A stretch of 64,000 bases of DNA, taken from assembly GCA_001898645.1 (NCBI GenBank), contig MKUQ01000010.1:124001-188000 (forward strand). The letters run 5' to 3'. The DNA comes from Burkholderiales bacterium 70-64 (lineage in GTDB: Bacteria; Pseudomonadota; Gammaproteobacteria; Burkholderiales; Burkholderiaceae_E). Positions 8,170 to 16,591 of the stretch are shown in pieces. The position numbers and the translations under genes were made by a program. Numbering within the stretch: position 1 is the first letter of the stretch; the number at the start of each line of letters is the position of its first letter. Under the pieces are notes generated by a model. The model saw only the letters and a list, made by a program, of their open reading frames with translations, was not told the origin of the DNA and ran no database searches.

Positions 8170-8573
8170 TGCGCTACCTGCTCGACACCAATATCGTCTC
8201 CGATCTCGTCCGCCGCCCGCAGGGCCGCATTGCGGAACATGTCCGCAAGGTCGGTGAGGCGCAAGTCTGCACCAGCATCATCGTCGCTGCCGAATTGCGC
8301 TACGGAGCAGCGAAGAAAGGGTCGCAGCGCCTCGCAGCACAGCTCGAAGCCGTGCTCGGCGCACTCGACGTCCTCCCGCTCGAGGCACCCGCCGATGCTG
8401 CGTATGGCCTGATCCGTACCCGGCTCGAGCAAGCCGGCACGCCGATCGGCGCCAACGATTTGCTCATCGCCGCTCAAGCGCTCGCCCTCGGCTGCACCCT
8501 CGTCACCGACAACGAAGCGGAGTTCGCTCGCATCGACGGCCTGCCACGCGAGAACTGGCTGAGGCAGGCGTGA
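8169..8573 (+). CDS. vapC: VapC toxin, PIN-domain ribonuclease
   Basis: 134-aa PIN-domain protein. The acidic residues expected at the metal site are visible: Asp in YLLDTNIVSD, Glu in VAAELRYG, Asp in IGANDLLIAA and Asp in LVTDNEAEF. VapC toxins cleave tRNA or rRNA in a Mg-dependent manner. ATG 8169 overlaps the vapB stop by one base; a TTG three bases earlier is possible. Length is standard. It converges on the glycosyltransferase gene with a 28-bp gap. Confidence 0.9.
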   Translation: MRYLLDTNIVSDLVRRPQGRIAEHVRKVGEAQVCTSIIVAAELRYGAAKKGSQRLAAQLEAVLGALDVLPLEAPADAAYGLIRTRLEQAGTPIGANDLLIAAQALALGCTLVTDNEAEFARIDGLPRENWLRQA

Positions 8574-8601
8574 AATCTTTCGAACGCGCCGCCCTGCGCC
8601 T

Positions 8602-9867
8602 TCACGGCGCCCGACCGAGCACCCGCTCGTAGACTCCCCGGTAGCGCTGCACCGACGCCCGCCAGTTGCGCTCGCGCTCGACGAAGGCGCGCCCGGCGGC
8701 CACCACCGCTTCGAGCGCATCGGACGCCGACAGCGCCTCGATCGCGCAGCGCGCGAGGTCGGCCACGTCGTCGTGGCGGAAGAGAAAGCCGGTCTTGCCG
8801 TGCTCGATGAGCTCACGGTGCCCGCCCACATCGGAGGCCAGCACCACCCTGCCCTGCGCCATCGCCTCGAGCGGCTTGAGCGGGGTGACGAGCTCCGTGA
8901 GCCGCATCGACTTGCGCGGGAACACGAAGGCGTCGACCAGCGAGGAGTACGCCGGCACCTGGCCGTGCGGCACGCGGCCGGTGAAGATCACCCGCTCGGC
9001 CAGGCCCAGGCGCTGCGTCTGCGCCTTCAGCGCCGCCTCCTGCGGCCCGCCGCCGACCAGCAGGAGGCGCGCGTTCGGCACGCGCGCGAGCACGGCCGGC
9101 ACAGCCTCGAGCAGCAGGTCGAGCCCCTCGTAGGCATAGAACGAACCGATGAAGCCGAGCACGCGCGCCTCGCGCAGGCCGAGCCGTGCCTCGAGCTCGG
9201 CATCGCGCGCGCCCAGCAGGGGGAACTGCGCGATGTCGACCGCGTTGGGGATCACGGTGATACGCCCGGCGTCCACGCCGCGCGCGGCGATGTCGCGGCG
9301 CAGCCCTTCGCAGATGCAGGTGACCTGGTCGGCGCGGCGCAGCACCCAGGTCTCGAGCGCGCGCGTGAGCCGGTAGCGCGGGCCGTTCTCCGAGGCGGTG
9401 CCGTGGTCCACCGCGGCGTCCTCCCAGAAGGCGCGCACCTCGTAGACCACGGGGATGCCCAGCGCCCTGCCCGCGCGCAGCGCAGCCAGCCCGTTCAGGC
9501 AGGGCGAATGGGCGTGGATGAGGTCGGCGCGCTCGCTGCGCGCAACGTCGCGGATACGCGGGGCGAGCGTGCGCACCACGTCCCACTGCTCGAGGACGGG
9601 CAGCGCGGCGAGCGCACCGGGGTGGGTGCGATGGAAGACCAGCCCGTCGACCGTCTCGGCGAGCGCGGCGGCGCCGTTCCGTGCGCCCGCCGCGGGCTCG
9701 CCCCGGGCCGCCGCGCCCGGCACCGCCCCGGCGGCGTGCTTGGACGAGGTGAGGTGCACCGTTTCCCAGCCCAGCTCGCGCTGGGTAGTCACGATCGCGC
9801 GCGAGCGGAAGGTGTAGCCGCTGTGCAGCGGGATCGAGTGGTCGAAGACGTGCAGGATGCGGGTCAT
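8602..9867 (-). CDS. XrtA/PEP-CTERM-type glycosyltransferase (Daro_2409-like)
   Basis: 421-aa GT4-type glycosyltransferase with a GT-B fold. The start ILHVFDHSIPLHSGYTFRSR is the hallmark of the Daro_2409 family found in exosortase A loci. The donor-binding part carries GFIGSFYAYEGLDLLLEAV and the C-terminal EAMAQGRVVLASDVGGHRE. It transfers an activated sugar during extracellular polysaccharide assembly at the cytoplasmic side of the membrane. It overlaps the upstream glycosyltransferase gene by four bases (ATGA), so the two are co-translated. Confidence 0.85.
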   Translation of the reverse strand: MTRILHVFDHSIPLHSGYTFRSRAIVTTQRELGWETVHLTSSKHAAGAVPGAAARGEPAAGARNGAAALAETVDGLVFHRTHPGALAALPVLEQWDVVRTLAPRIRDVARSERADLIHAHSPCLNGLAALRAGRALGIPVVYEVRAFWEDAAVDHGTASENGPRYRLTRALETWVLRRADQVTCICEGLRRDIAARGVDAGRITVIPNAVDIAQFPLLGARDAELEARLGLREARVLGFIGSFYAYEGLDLLLEAVPAVLARVPNARLLLVGGGPQEAALKAQTQRLGLAERVIFTGRVPHGQVPAYSSLVDAFVFPRKSMRLTELVTPLKPLEAMAQGRVVLASDVGGHRELIEHGKTGFLFRHDDVADLARCAIEALSASDALEAVVAAGRAFVERERNWRASVQRYRGVYERVLGRAP

Positions 9868-11117
9868 GCGGCAATCGATTCCGATCGCTGGTCGAGCAGC
9901 TCGTCGACGACGCGCAGGTTCGCCGCCCAGCCGTAGTCGCGGATCACCCGCTCGCGGCCTTCGCGATGGGCGCCATGGCCGAAGAGCGCCAGCACGGCAC
10001 GCGCATACTCGCCCGGATCCTCCTCGATGCGGAAGGCTGCGCCGGCGGGCACGCTGAGCCCGGCTGCGGCCGCCGGCGTGCAGGCCACCGGACGCGCCAT
10101 CGCCAGCGCCTCGAGCACCTTGTTCTGGGTGCCGCGCGCGATGCGCAGCGGCGCCACCGCCACGTCGGCATGCGCGAGATAGGGCCGCACATCGGGCACG
10201 CGGCCGGTCACATGGATGCCGGGGCGGCTCTCGAGCGCCTTGACCTCGGCCCCGGGCTTGCTGCCGACGATGAAGAAACGCGCCCGGGGCGCTGCCGCGC
10301 GCACCCGGGGCCAGATCTCGTCGGCGAACCAGGTAACCGCATCCACGTTGGCCCAGTAGTCCATGGCGCCGGTGAAGACGGCCACCGGCCCCACCGCGCT
10401 GTCAGCGGCACCGCTGCCCACCGCCTCGTCCGCGGCAGCCGCGTAGGGGGAATCGAATGCCTGGTCGGGGTCGAAGTACTCGGTGTCGACACCGTTATCG
10501 AAGAATCCGACCTTCGCACCCGACTCCGGGGCAAGCTTGCGGAACAGCTCCGCCTCCGCCCGCGTGACGAACAGCGTCGCATCGAACTCGCGCGCGATGC
10601 GCCGCTCGTAGGCAAGCAGGGCGCGCGCCTCGCGCGCATAGAGCCACTTCATCGGTGCGCGCCTGCCCTCGGCGTACTGGCGCCACTTGTCGGAATCGAC
10701 GTCGCACAGGTCGGCGATGCGGCGTAGCTGCGCGAACTTCGGGCCGGCCACGAACTGCGCCATGGTGGACGAGAACACCACTGCCCTCTCGATGCCCTCG
10801 GCAGGCACCACCGTATCGACCCAGCGCTGCATGGCGGCGATGCGATAGTAGGGCACCGACAGCGCCTCGCCGGTGAGCAGGCCGGCGAGGCTCGCCAGCT
10901 TGCGCCGCACGGGGTCGAGCCCGATCAGCTTCACCTGGCGGCACAGCCCGGCCAGCTCCCGCTCGTACTGCCAGTCGTGCGCATCGTCCACGAAAGCGCC
11001 CAGGTACACCTCATGGCGCGCCGCCAGATGGCGCAGCAGGTGGTACGAGCGGATCTTGTCGCCCTTGTTCGGGGGATACGGGATGCGGTGGACGAGCAGC
11101 AGCAGCCTGGAGGTCAT
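9864..11117 (-). CDS. XrtA/PEP-CTERM-type sugar transferase (TIGR03087-like)
   Basis: 417-aa glycosyltransferase. The N-terminus (LLLLVHRIPYPPNKGDKIRS) is the signature of the exosortase A-associated sugar transferase family; later motifs are GAMDYWANVDAVTWFADEIW and PLRIARGTQNKVLEALAMA. A low-complexity Ala/Asp/Gly insert lies near residue 230. ATG 11117 fits the family start exactly. It shares ATGA with the Daro_2409-like gene downstream. Role: sugar addition in exopolysaccharide synthesis, by family. Confidence 0.85.
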   Translation of the reverse strand: MTSRLLLLVHRIPYPPNKGDKIRSYHLLRHLAARHEVYLGAFVDDAHDWQYERELAGLCRQVKLIGLDPVRRKLASLAGLLTGEALSVPYYRIAAMQRWVDTVVPAEGIERAVVFSSTMAQFVAGPKFAQLRRIADLCDVDSDKWRQYAEGRRAPMKWLYAREARALLAYERRIAREFDATLFVTRAEAELFRKLAPESGAKVGFFDNGVDTEYFDPDQAFDSPYAAAADEAVGSGAADSAVGPVAVFTGAMDYWANVDAVTWFADEIWPRVRAAAPRARFFIVGSKPGAEVKALESRPGIHVTGRVPDVRPYLAHADVAVAPLRIARGTQNKVLEALAMARPVACTPAAAAGLSVPAGAAFRIEEDPGEYARAVLALFGHGAHREGRERVIRDYGWAANLRVVDELLDQRSESIAA

Positions 11118-11203
11118 CGGCAGCGGGCCGGTGATGGGGAACCGCAATGGTAGCGAGTCGGGCGCCACCGCGGTGGCGAGCTTGTCACGGAATGCCGCCC
11201 GGC

Positions 11204-12400
11204 TCAGATCCGCTCGAATTCCTGCACCAGCCGCTCGATGCGCGCATCCCAGGTATTGGCGCGCGCATAGGCGATGATGGCCTGGCGGTCCCAGTCGCGC
11301 GCGAGCGCACGATCGACGGCGTCGCGGAACTTCTCCGCGTCCCACCAGTCCACCAGCTCGCCCACCGCCGGGCTGGCGACGACCTCGGCGTTGCCGCCGA
11401 CCCGGGTGGTGACCACCGGCAGGCCGCAGGCCATCGCCTCGAGCAGCACGTTGGACCAGCCCTCGAACTCGGTGGCCTGCGCGAACACGTCGGCCGCGCC
11501 GTAGTACCACTTCAGCGCTTCGTGCGGCTGGCGGCCGCACAGGCGCACCGCGTCGGCCACTCCGTGCTCGCGCGCGAGCGCCTCGAGCTCGCCGCGCATG
11601 TCGCCCTGCGACGCGCCGCCGCCCACGATCAGGAACAGCAGCCCGGGGTGGCGCGCGCGCAGCGCGGGCAGCAGCGGGATCACCCGCTGGAAGCCCTTGG
11701 TCGGGATCAGGTTGCCCACGCCGATGAGCACCTTGGCCGATTCCGCGATGCCGAGGCGGCGCCGCGCCTCGGCGCGGTCGACGGGGGCGAACTTGTCCAG
11801 GTCGACCCCGTTGCCGATCACGCTCACCTTGGCGGAATCGATACCGAGGCGCTCCACCACGTTGCGCACCAGGGCCTGCGAGACCGCGAACAGCCTGGTG
11901 GCCGAGCGCATCGCCTCCACGAGATGCCCGCGGCGGTCGGTGTCGACCAGCCATTCGTCCTTGCTGCCGCGGATCGTGATCGTCACCGGCAGCCCGAGCG
12001 CGCGCCCGATGCGGGTGGCGGCCCAGCCGTCGGGATAGAGGAAATGCGCATCGACGAGCGTCGCGCCGAAGCGCTCGTGGATGCGCCGCACCGCCGGCAG
12101 CGTGGCACGCGCCATGAACCAGCCGTCGAAACGCTTGAGCAGGCCCGGCAGCGAGAAGAAGCGCGGCCGATGGACCTCGACGCCGTCCATGGTCTCGTGC
12201 TCGATCGCCATGGGGCGGAAGCCGGGTCGGAAGCGCCGCACCAGCGCATCGAACGGCGACCACGGCTGCGGCGCCACCACCACCAGCGGCAGGCGCCGGG
12301 CGACGCGGAACATGCGCTCGCGGATGAACGTACCCGCCGTCGGAGCGGCGGCGCTCGGAAAGAGACTGCAGTAGACGATGATGCGGGGCGATTTCGCCAC
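11204..12400 (-). CDS. Glycosyltransferase family 4
   Basis: 398-aa GT-B glycosyltransferase: N-terminal acceptor domain (CSLFPSAAAPTAGTFIRERM), GVGNLIPTKGFQRVIPLL at the domain junction, and the GT4 E-x7-E type motif in EFEGWSNVLLEAMACGLPVV. GTG 12400 is chosen because the protein fold begins right after it; the frame is open to an ATG at 12490, whose extra 30 residues look non-coding. It is 86 bp upstream of the XrtA-type sugar transferase on the same strand, so all three transferases probably form one unit. The sugar is unknown. Confidence 0.8.
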   Translation of the reverse strand: MAKSPRIIVYCSLFPSAAAPTAGTFIRERMFRVARRLPLVVVAPQPWSPFDALVRRFRPGFRPMAIEHETMDGVEVHRPRFFSLPGLLKRFDGWFMARATLPAVRRIHERFGATLVDAHFLYPDGWAATRIGRALGLPVTITIRGSKDEWLVDTDRRGHLVEAMRSATRLFAVSQALVRNVVERLGIDSAKVSVIGNGVDLDKFAPVDRAEARRRLGIAESAKVLIGVGNLIPTKGFQRVIPLLPALRARHPGLLFLIVGGGASQGDMRGELEALAREHGVADAVRLCGRQPHEALKWYYGAADVFAQATEFEGWSNVLLEAMACGLPVVTTRVGGNAEVVASPAVGELVDWWDAEKFRDAVDRALARDWDRQAIIAYARANTWDARIERLVQEFERI

Positions 12401-12647
12401 GGAATGCCTGTCGGGGAACCTGTCGTAGCCGGCGACGGTGCGCCTGGAGCCGTGGCCGGCAATGGTAGCCACTCCGGCGCCTGTGCGCACGAGGGCCCGC
12501 GAATCGGCTCGCGCGAGCCTGCGGTTGCGCTGGCGACCCCGGCATTGTTATGGTCACCCTGTGCGGCGTTCGTCGCGGGCGACCCGCGGGAATTCCGTGG
12601 CACGCGGCGACCGACGGCACTGCCCACTCCGGACTGACGCCGATAGA

Positions 12648-13469
12648 ATGCCCCACGACATCGAACCGCGGATACCGGGCAGCCGCTTGAGACCACCAGG
12701 AAGCGCGGACGGGCGCGAGGCGACCGTGCGCATCGAGCCGAACCAACTCGAGGGCTTCGAGGCCGGCCCGCGCTTCGGCGTCTGGTGGCTGCCGGTGCGG
12801 CGCGAACCGCGAGGAGCGGTGCTGTGCGTGCAGCCGTTGGGTGCCGAGCGCGCCGCGGCCCGCCACACGCTGGCCTGCCAGGCGTGGCGCCTGGCGGCGC
12901 TCGGCTGGGCGGTGCTGATGGTGGATCTCTACGGCACCGGCGATTCCCCCGGCGAGCTCTACCAGGCCACGCTGGAAGGCTGGCGGCGCGACCTGTTGCG
13001 CGCGGCGCTGCTGGCGCGCCAGCGCCATACCGGCTACAACGTGCTGTGGGGTGTGCGCGGCGGTGCGCTGCTGGGTGCGGACATCGCCGTGGCCCTCGAT
13101 CAGCTCATCGATGCCTACGTCTTCTGGCAGGCGCCCGATGACGGCCGACGCATGGTCGAGACGATGGACGAGGGCCCGGCCATGGGGCCCGACACCCTCG
13201 CGGCGCTGCGAGACCTGCGCATGCTGCCGCCGCCGGCGGCCGACCACGGCGCCCTGCCCGCGGTGCTTTTTCTGGAGATCGGCGAGGCCCCGGGCGGCCT
13301 CGCCGACGTCTCGCCGCTCACCTGCACGCTGACCGAGGCCTGGCTCGAGGCCGGCTACCTTGCCACCCCGCGCGCCGCGCTCGCCTCTCCCTTCTGGCTG
13401 CCGGGAGGCGCGGCGCAACCCCTGAGCGCCTTCGCCGCCACCGAGGAGTTCCTGGAGAGCATGCAATGA
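12648..13469 (+). CDS. Alpha/beta hydrolase, exosortase A system hydrolase 2
   Basis: 273-aa alpha/beta-hydrolase-like protein. GWAVLMVDLYGTGDSPGE and NVLWGVRGGALLGADIA match hydrolase 2 of exosortase A systems, where the elbow reads WGxRxGALL rather than the usual GxSxG. Its role in the pathway is not known. ATG 12648 gives normal family length, but no ribosome site is visible; GTG 12726 is an alternative. It is divergent from the glycosyltransferase cluster (247-bp gap) and is followed 19 bp later by hydrolase 1. Confidence 0.75.
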   Translation: MPHDIEPRIPGSRLRPPGSADGREATVRIEPNQLEGFEAGPRFGVWWLPVRREPRGAVLCVQPLGAERAAARHTLACQAWRLAALGWAVLMVDLYGTGDSPGELYQATLEGWRRDLLRAALLARQRHTGYNVLWGVRGGALLGADIAVALDQLIDAYVFWQAPDDGRRMVETMDEGPAMGPDTLAALRDLRMLPPPAADHGALPAVLFLEIGEAPGGLADVSPLTCTLTEAWLEAGYLATPRAALASPFWLPGGAAQPLSAFAATEEFLESMQ

Positions 13470-13488
13470 GCCTGGGACTCCCAGCCGC

Positions 13489-14298
13489 ATGACGCTCGAG
13501 CTGCCATGCCAGATCGACGGGGTGACCGGCGCGCTGATCGGGGTAGCCACGCAGACCGCGCGTGCCGGCGACATCGTGGTGCTGATCGTGCCGGCACCCG
13601 GCGGCACGCGCACCGGCCCGCACCGGTTGCACGTACGGCTTGCCCGCACCCTCTCCGATGCCGGCCTGCCTTCGCTGCGCTACGACCCCCCCGACGGGGG
13701 CGACTGCCCGCCTGCGAGCGATGCCGCGGCGGCATTCGACGGCGACCTGGTCGCGGCGGCGCGTTACGTGCTGGGGCTGCAGCCCGGTGCCTCGGTGGCG
13801 ATCCTGGCGCTGGGTGAAGCCGCAGCGGCGGTGGCGCGTGCATGGCCGGTGCTTGCCGGTGCCGATATCGCGCTGTCGGCCCTGTGCCTGATCGACCCGG
13901 CAATCGGCGGGATCGAGCTGCCGCCGGCGCGCGGCTGGTGGCGGCGGTTGTTCGGCTCGCCCTCCCCGGCAGCGAACGGCGCGGCCGGAGGTGGGGCGAC
14001 GAACGATACGCCCCGGGCCGCAGCAGTGGACGACGCGTATGCCGCCGAAGCCGCGTCAGCGTGGCTGGAGCTTCCCCAGGCCCTGCACGACACTCGATCG
14101 AGACTGCTTCTGGCGACCGGAGGCGCCGAAGCGCGCCACCCGGCGCTGTTCCGGCTGGCCCGCGAGCATCGCAGCTGGCGCAAGGCGCTGCGGCAGCCGG
14201 AGGCATGGCTGCATCTGGCGGACGCGGACGAGGCGTTCGGCCAGCCGGAGCACTGGCGCACGCTCGGCGGGTGGCTGGGGAGGCGGATCGGAGGGTGA
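13489..14298 (+). CDS. Alpha/beta hydrolase, exosortase A system hydrolase 1 (degenerate elbow)
   Basis: 269-aa protein. GDIVVLIVPAPGGTRTGPHR and SDAGLPSLRYDPPDGGDCP match hydrolase 1 of exosortase A systems (RVGSHRQF-like start, then R.D..G.GDS). At the nucleophile elbow this copy reads SVAILALGEAAAAVARAW, with no Ser, Cys or Asp at the expected place, so it may be inactive. A low-complexity Gly/Ala stretch sits near residue 165. It lies 19 bp after hydrolase 2 on the same strand. Assignment comes from order and local similarity. Confidence 0.65.
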   Translation: MTLELPCQIDGVTGALIGVATQTARAGDIVVLIVPAPGGTRTGPHRLHVRLARTLSDAGLPSLRYDPPDGGDCPPASDAAAAFDGDLVAAARYVLGLQPGASVAILALGEAAAAVARAWPVLAGADIALSALCLIDPAIGGIELPPARGWWRRLFGSPSPAANGAAGGGATNDTPRAAAVDDAYAAEAASAWLELPQALHDTRSRLLLATGGAEARHPALFRLAREHRSWRKALRQPEAWLHLADADEAFGQPEHWRTLGGWLGRRIGG

Positions 14299-14346
14299 CG
14301 GCCCGGTGACGTGCGCGCGTGATGCCGACCGACTCGTCGACGAAGC

Positions 14347-14820
14347 TCACACTCTTTGGTCGTAGACGAAGCGCCGGATCTTGGTCGTCGTGATGCGTTT
14401 CGCATCCGGATGGGCCGGATTGATCAGCACATTGTCCTCCTCGACGATGACGACCGACGGCACGGCCAACAGCGCGGTGCGTCCGGCGCCCAGCCAGGCC
14501 GACCCTGCGGCGCGCGAGACCCGTCCCTCCGGTATCGCATCCCATCCGATCGGAGGGGGCCGAGGCAGGATCTCGCGCGTCGCCCAGACATCGTCGGGCA
14601 CCTCGACCCGCACGAGATACCGATTCCAGGGAAGCGCAGCCCCTTTGCCGAAATGGGCCCGCGTCTCCCATGCCGCCAGCGAGATCGATGTCGCCGCGTA
14701 GGTCACGTGCTCGCCGGGATGGTTCCAGCGTGCGCCCTGGTGAGCGGCCCTCTTCCCCGCCATGTCCTCGGCCGTCCACAGTGGCGTATCGGCGGCGATC
14801 CGCCACAAACTGACCGTCAC
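14347..14820 (-). CDS. RES-family NAD+ phosphorylase toxin (second RES/Xre pair)
   Basis: 157-aa compact RES protein. The motif GARWNHPGEHVTYAATSISL followed by AAWE is the canonical Arg...Glu half, and GSAWLGAGRTALLAVPSVVI with EEDNVLINPAHPD is the Ser half. These toxins deplete NAD+. GTG 14820 overlaps the antitoxin stop by four bases (GTGA) and gives the usual family length. It converges on hydrolase 1 with a 48-bp gap. It is not a recent duplicate of the RES protein at 537-1271, which is longer and diverged. Confidence 0.9.
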   Translation of the reverse strand: MTVSLWRIAADTPLWTAEDMAGKRAAHQGARWNHPGEHVTYAATSISLAAWETRAHFGKGAALPWNRYLVRVEVPDDVWATREILPRPPPIGWDAIPEGRVSRAAGSAWLGAGRTALLAVPSVVIVEEDNVLINPAHPDAKRITTTKIRRFVYDQRV

Positions 14821-15404
14821 GCAGGCAGCCCGCCTCTCATGCGCTCGAGCACCTGCTCGACCGCGCGCTGGCCTTCCGGATTGCGCAGCATCTCGCCGGG
14901 CGTGCGGCCGCCCAACTCCGGCAATCGCTCGCGCATCCATTGCGCCACCCAGCCTTCGAGATCGAAGCCCTTCAACTGCTGGGGATCGCCGCTCTCTTCG
15001 AGCAGGCGGCGCAGCGTGGCTGCAATGCGCAGGAAGCCCATGACGCGATGCCCTGCAGCATCGGGCAAGGGCTCGTTGGCCTCCTCCTTTCGCCGGAACG
15101 TCGTCTGGGACACGCCAATGATGCTCATGACGCTGCCGATGGTCTCTCCCGTCGCACCCGCGATGACGTTCACCAGGTAGGTCGGAACCCCGGCTTCGAC
15201 GGCGTCGAACAGAGCCACTCCGGGCGACTCGATGACGCGGCCGACGAGGTCGTGAAAGGCGCGGCGCCATTCACGGACGCCCGCATCCCGTTGCCTGACA
15301 TGCAGGATCCAGAACGCTCGCGGATCCTGCCCCACGGCACGGCCGCGCGCCGACTCGAGCCGATTCTTCCGACGCCGGATCGTGTTTCCGGTTGCAGCAC
15401 CCAT
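14817..15404 (-). CDS. Xre/MbcA/ParS-type antitoxin (second RES/Xre pair)
   Basis: 195-aa antitoxin. It has an Xre-like helix-turn-helix (GSVMSIIGVSQTTFRRKEEA) and a C-terminal toxin-binding domain (GFDLEGWVAQWMRERLPELG then GRTPGEMLRNPEGQRAVEQV). ATG 15404 lies just inside an 8-bp inverted repeat that reads as its operator. It shares GTGA with the RES gene. The upstream tad operon ends 71 bp away on the same strand, so read-through from the pilus genes is possible. Confidence 0.85.
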   Translation of the reverse strand: MGAATGNTIRRRKNRLESARGRAVGQDPRAFWILHVRQRDAGVREWRRAFHDLVGRVIESPGVALFDAVEAGVPTYLVNVIAGATGETIGSVMSIIGVSQTTFRRKEEANEPLPDAAGHRVMGFLRIAATLRRLLEESGDPQQLKGFDLEGWVAQWMRERLPELGGRTPGEMLRNPEGQRAVEQVLERMRGGLPA

Positions 15405-15411
15405 AGATCGC

Positions 15412-15441
15412 CCATTTGGATTATTTGAAGCAACCAAATGG
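15412..15441. promoter_or_regulatory. Inverted-repeat operator of the second RES/Xre pair
   Basis: Perfect 8-bp arms CCATTTGG (15412-15419) and CCAAATGG (15434-15441), 22 bp centre to centre (two helical turns), in an AT-rich island between the tad operon and the antitoxin start. It fits binding by an antitoxin dimer pair. No convincing -35/-10 pair could be read. Confidence 0.55.
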
Positions 15442-15475
15442 TATACCCTCGCTCGCCCGATCGGGCTGGATCGGC

Positions 15476-16591
15476 TCATGGACACGCACCCGGCGCCGTG
15501 AACGACCTGTCGCCGCCGATGGCCAGCCAACCATCGTCTCCACGCGCGAGGCTGCCGTCGTTGGCGGAGGTCGCCGGTGCAACGGATATCGCAGAAGTGG
15601 TGGGAGCTGCGGACGCAACGGGAGCCGCGGACGCAATCGGCGTGGCGGGATCGTTGGGTATCGACGGCGCGCCGCCGCTCGACGCCAGCGGCAGTCCCGC
15701 CCCCGCCGGCACAGGGGAGGCGCCAGGGCCCGGCGAGGACGAAGCGGCATGGACCGCGGACTGCGTCCGTGCCGACGTCAGGGCGCTGCGGCGCGCCGGG
15801 CTCTGCATGCGGAGCGTGGCGCTCACGCGCACCGGCCAGCGCGGCACGGCCGTGCCGGAAGCGTCGGGCGCGAGATAGATCGGACACGCCCAGGCGCGGG
15901 CACCTGGCAAGGCCGCCGGGACGCCCAGGTCGAGCGAGCCGAGCCGGCGACCCGATGGCGCCGCGCAGCCGTCGACGAGGCGCATCAGCCAGACCGCGAC
16001 GCTCCCGATCAGCGGCACGGTCATCGGCACGCCGTAGCGCAGCTCGAGCTTGAGCAGGTTCGCATCGTTGAGCGTCTGCTGCGAACCGGCGCCGATCGGC
16101 TCGCCGCCGCGCAAGCCGGTCACCCCGCTCGCGGGTTGGCGCGAGGCGCTCCACTGCAGGCTGTCGTTTGGAATCTCGATGATGCCCGGCAGCGGATAGC
16201 CCATTGCATCGCGCGCCGGCTCTCCCCAGTCGGCGAAACTCTCCACGGTCGGCGAGAGCTGTCGCAGCACGATCCAGCCGGCCGCAAGCCCCTGTCGGAG
16301 TTGGGCGCCGGAAGCGGCGACGGCAGCAGCCCACGGGCGCGCGGAATCCACTCCGTACCAGAACGGCATCAGGCCGCGCGCGAGCCCGGCTTCGATCGCG
16401 GAGGGGTCGGCTTGCGCGACACTGCCTGCGCGCACCGCTTCGAGCAGGCCGTGCTCGACGGCCGTGCGCGCATGAAACAGCAGTGCCCACTGCAGGCCGC
16501 CGAGCCCCAGCAGCAGCACGATGGGCGCTGCGAGCAGGGTCTCGACCAGCGCGGTGCCGCGGCTGCGCGGACGGCGCACGGCGGGTTTCAT
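15476..16591 (-). CDS. TadE-like pilus assembly protein
   Basis: 371-aa protein with a TadE-type N-terminus: a short basic start, then RGTALVETLLAAPIVLLLGL as the single hydrophobic, prepilin-like segment with Glu in the fifth-residue-type position. Residues 40-270 are extracytoplasmic. The last 90 residues are Ala/Pro/Ser-rich low complexity. It is the last gene of the tad operon and overlaps the TPR gene by four bases. Role: minor pseudopilin of the Flp pilus, by family. Confidence 0.75.
   Translation of the reverse strand: MKPAVRRPRSRGTALVETLLAAPIVLLLGLGGLQWALLFHARTAVEHGLLEAVRAGSVAQADPSAIEAGLARGLMPFWYGVDSARPWAAAVAASGAQLRQGLAAGWIVLRQLSPTVESFADWGEPARDAMGYPLPGIIEIPNDSLQWSASRQPASGVTGLRGGEPIGAGSQQTLNDANLLKLELRYGVPMTVPLIGSVAVWLMRLVDGCAAPSGRRLGSLDLGVPAALPGARAWACPIYLAPDASGTAVPRWPVRVSATLRMQSPARRSALTSARTQSAVHAASSSPGPGASPVPAGAGLPLASSGGAPSIPNDPATPIASAAPVASAAPTTSAISVAPATSANDGSLARGDDGWLAIGGDRSFTAPGACP

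Noticed and set aside
9864-13649. A 1261-codon minus-strand open frame spanning several genes
   Set aside because: Only its 3' third (9864-11117) reads as a real protein. The rest is Arg/Ala/Gly-rich translation opposite or out of frame with the GT4 gene and the two hydrolases, a GC-rich artefact.
14347-14820. Recent duplication of the first RES toxin
   Set aside because: The two RES proteins differ greatly in length and motif sequence, as do their antitoxins and operators, so they are independent acquisitions rather than copies.
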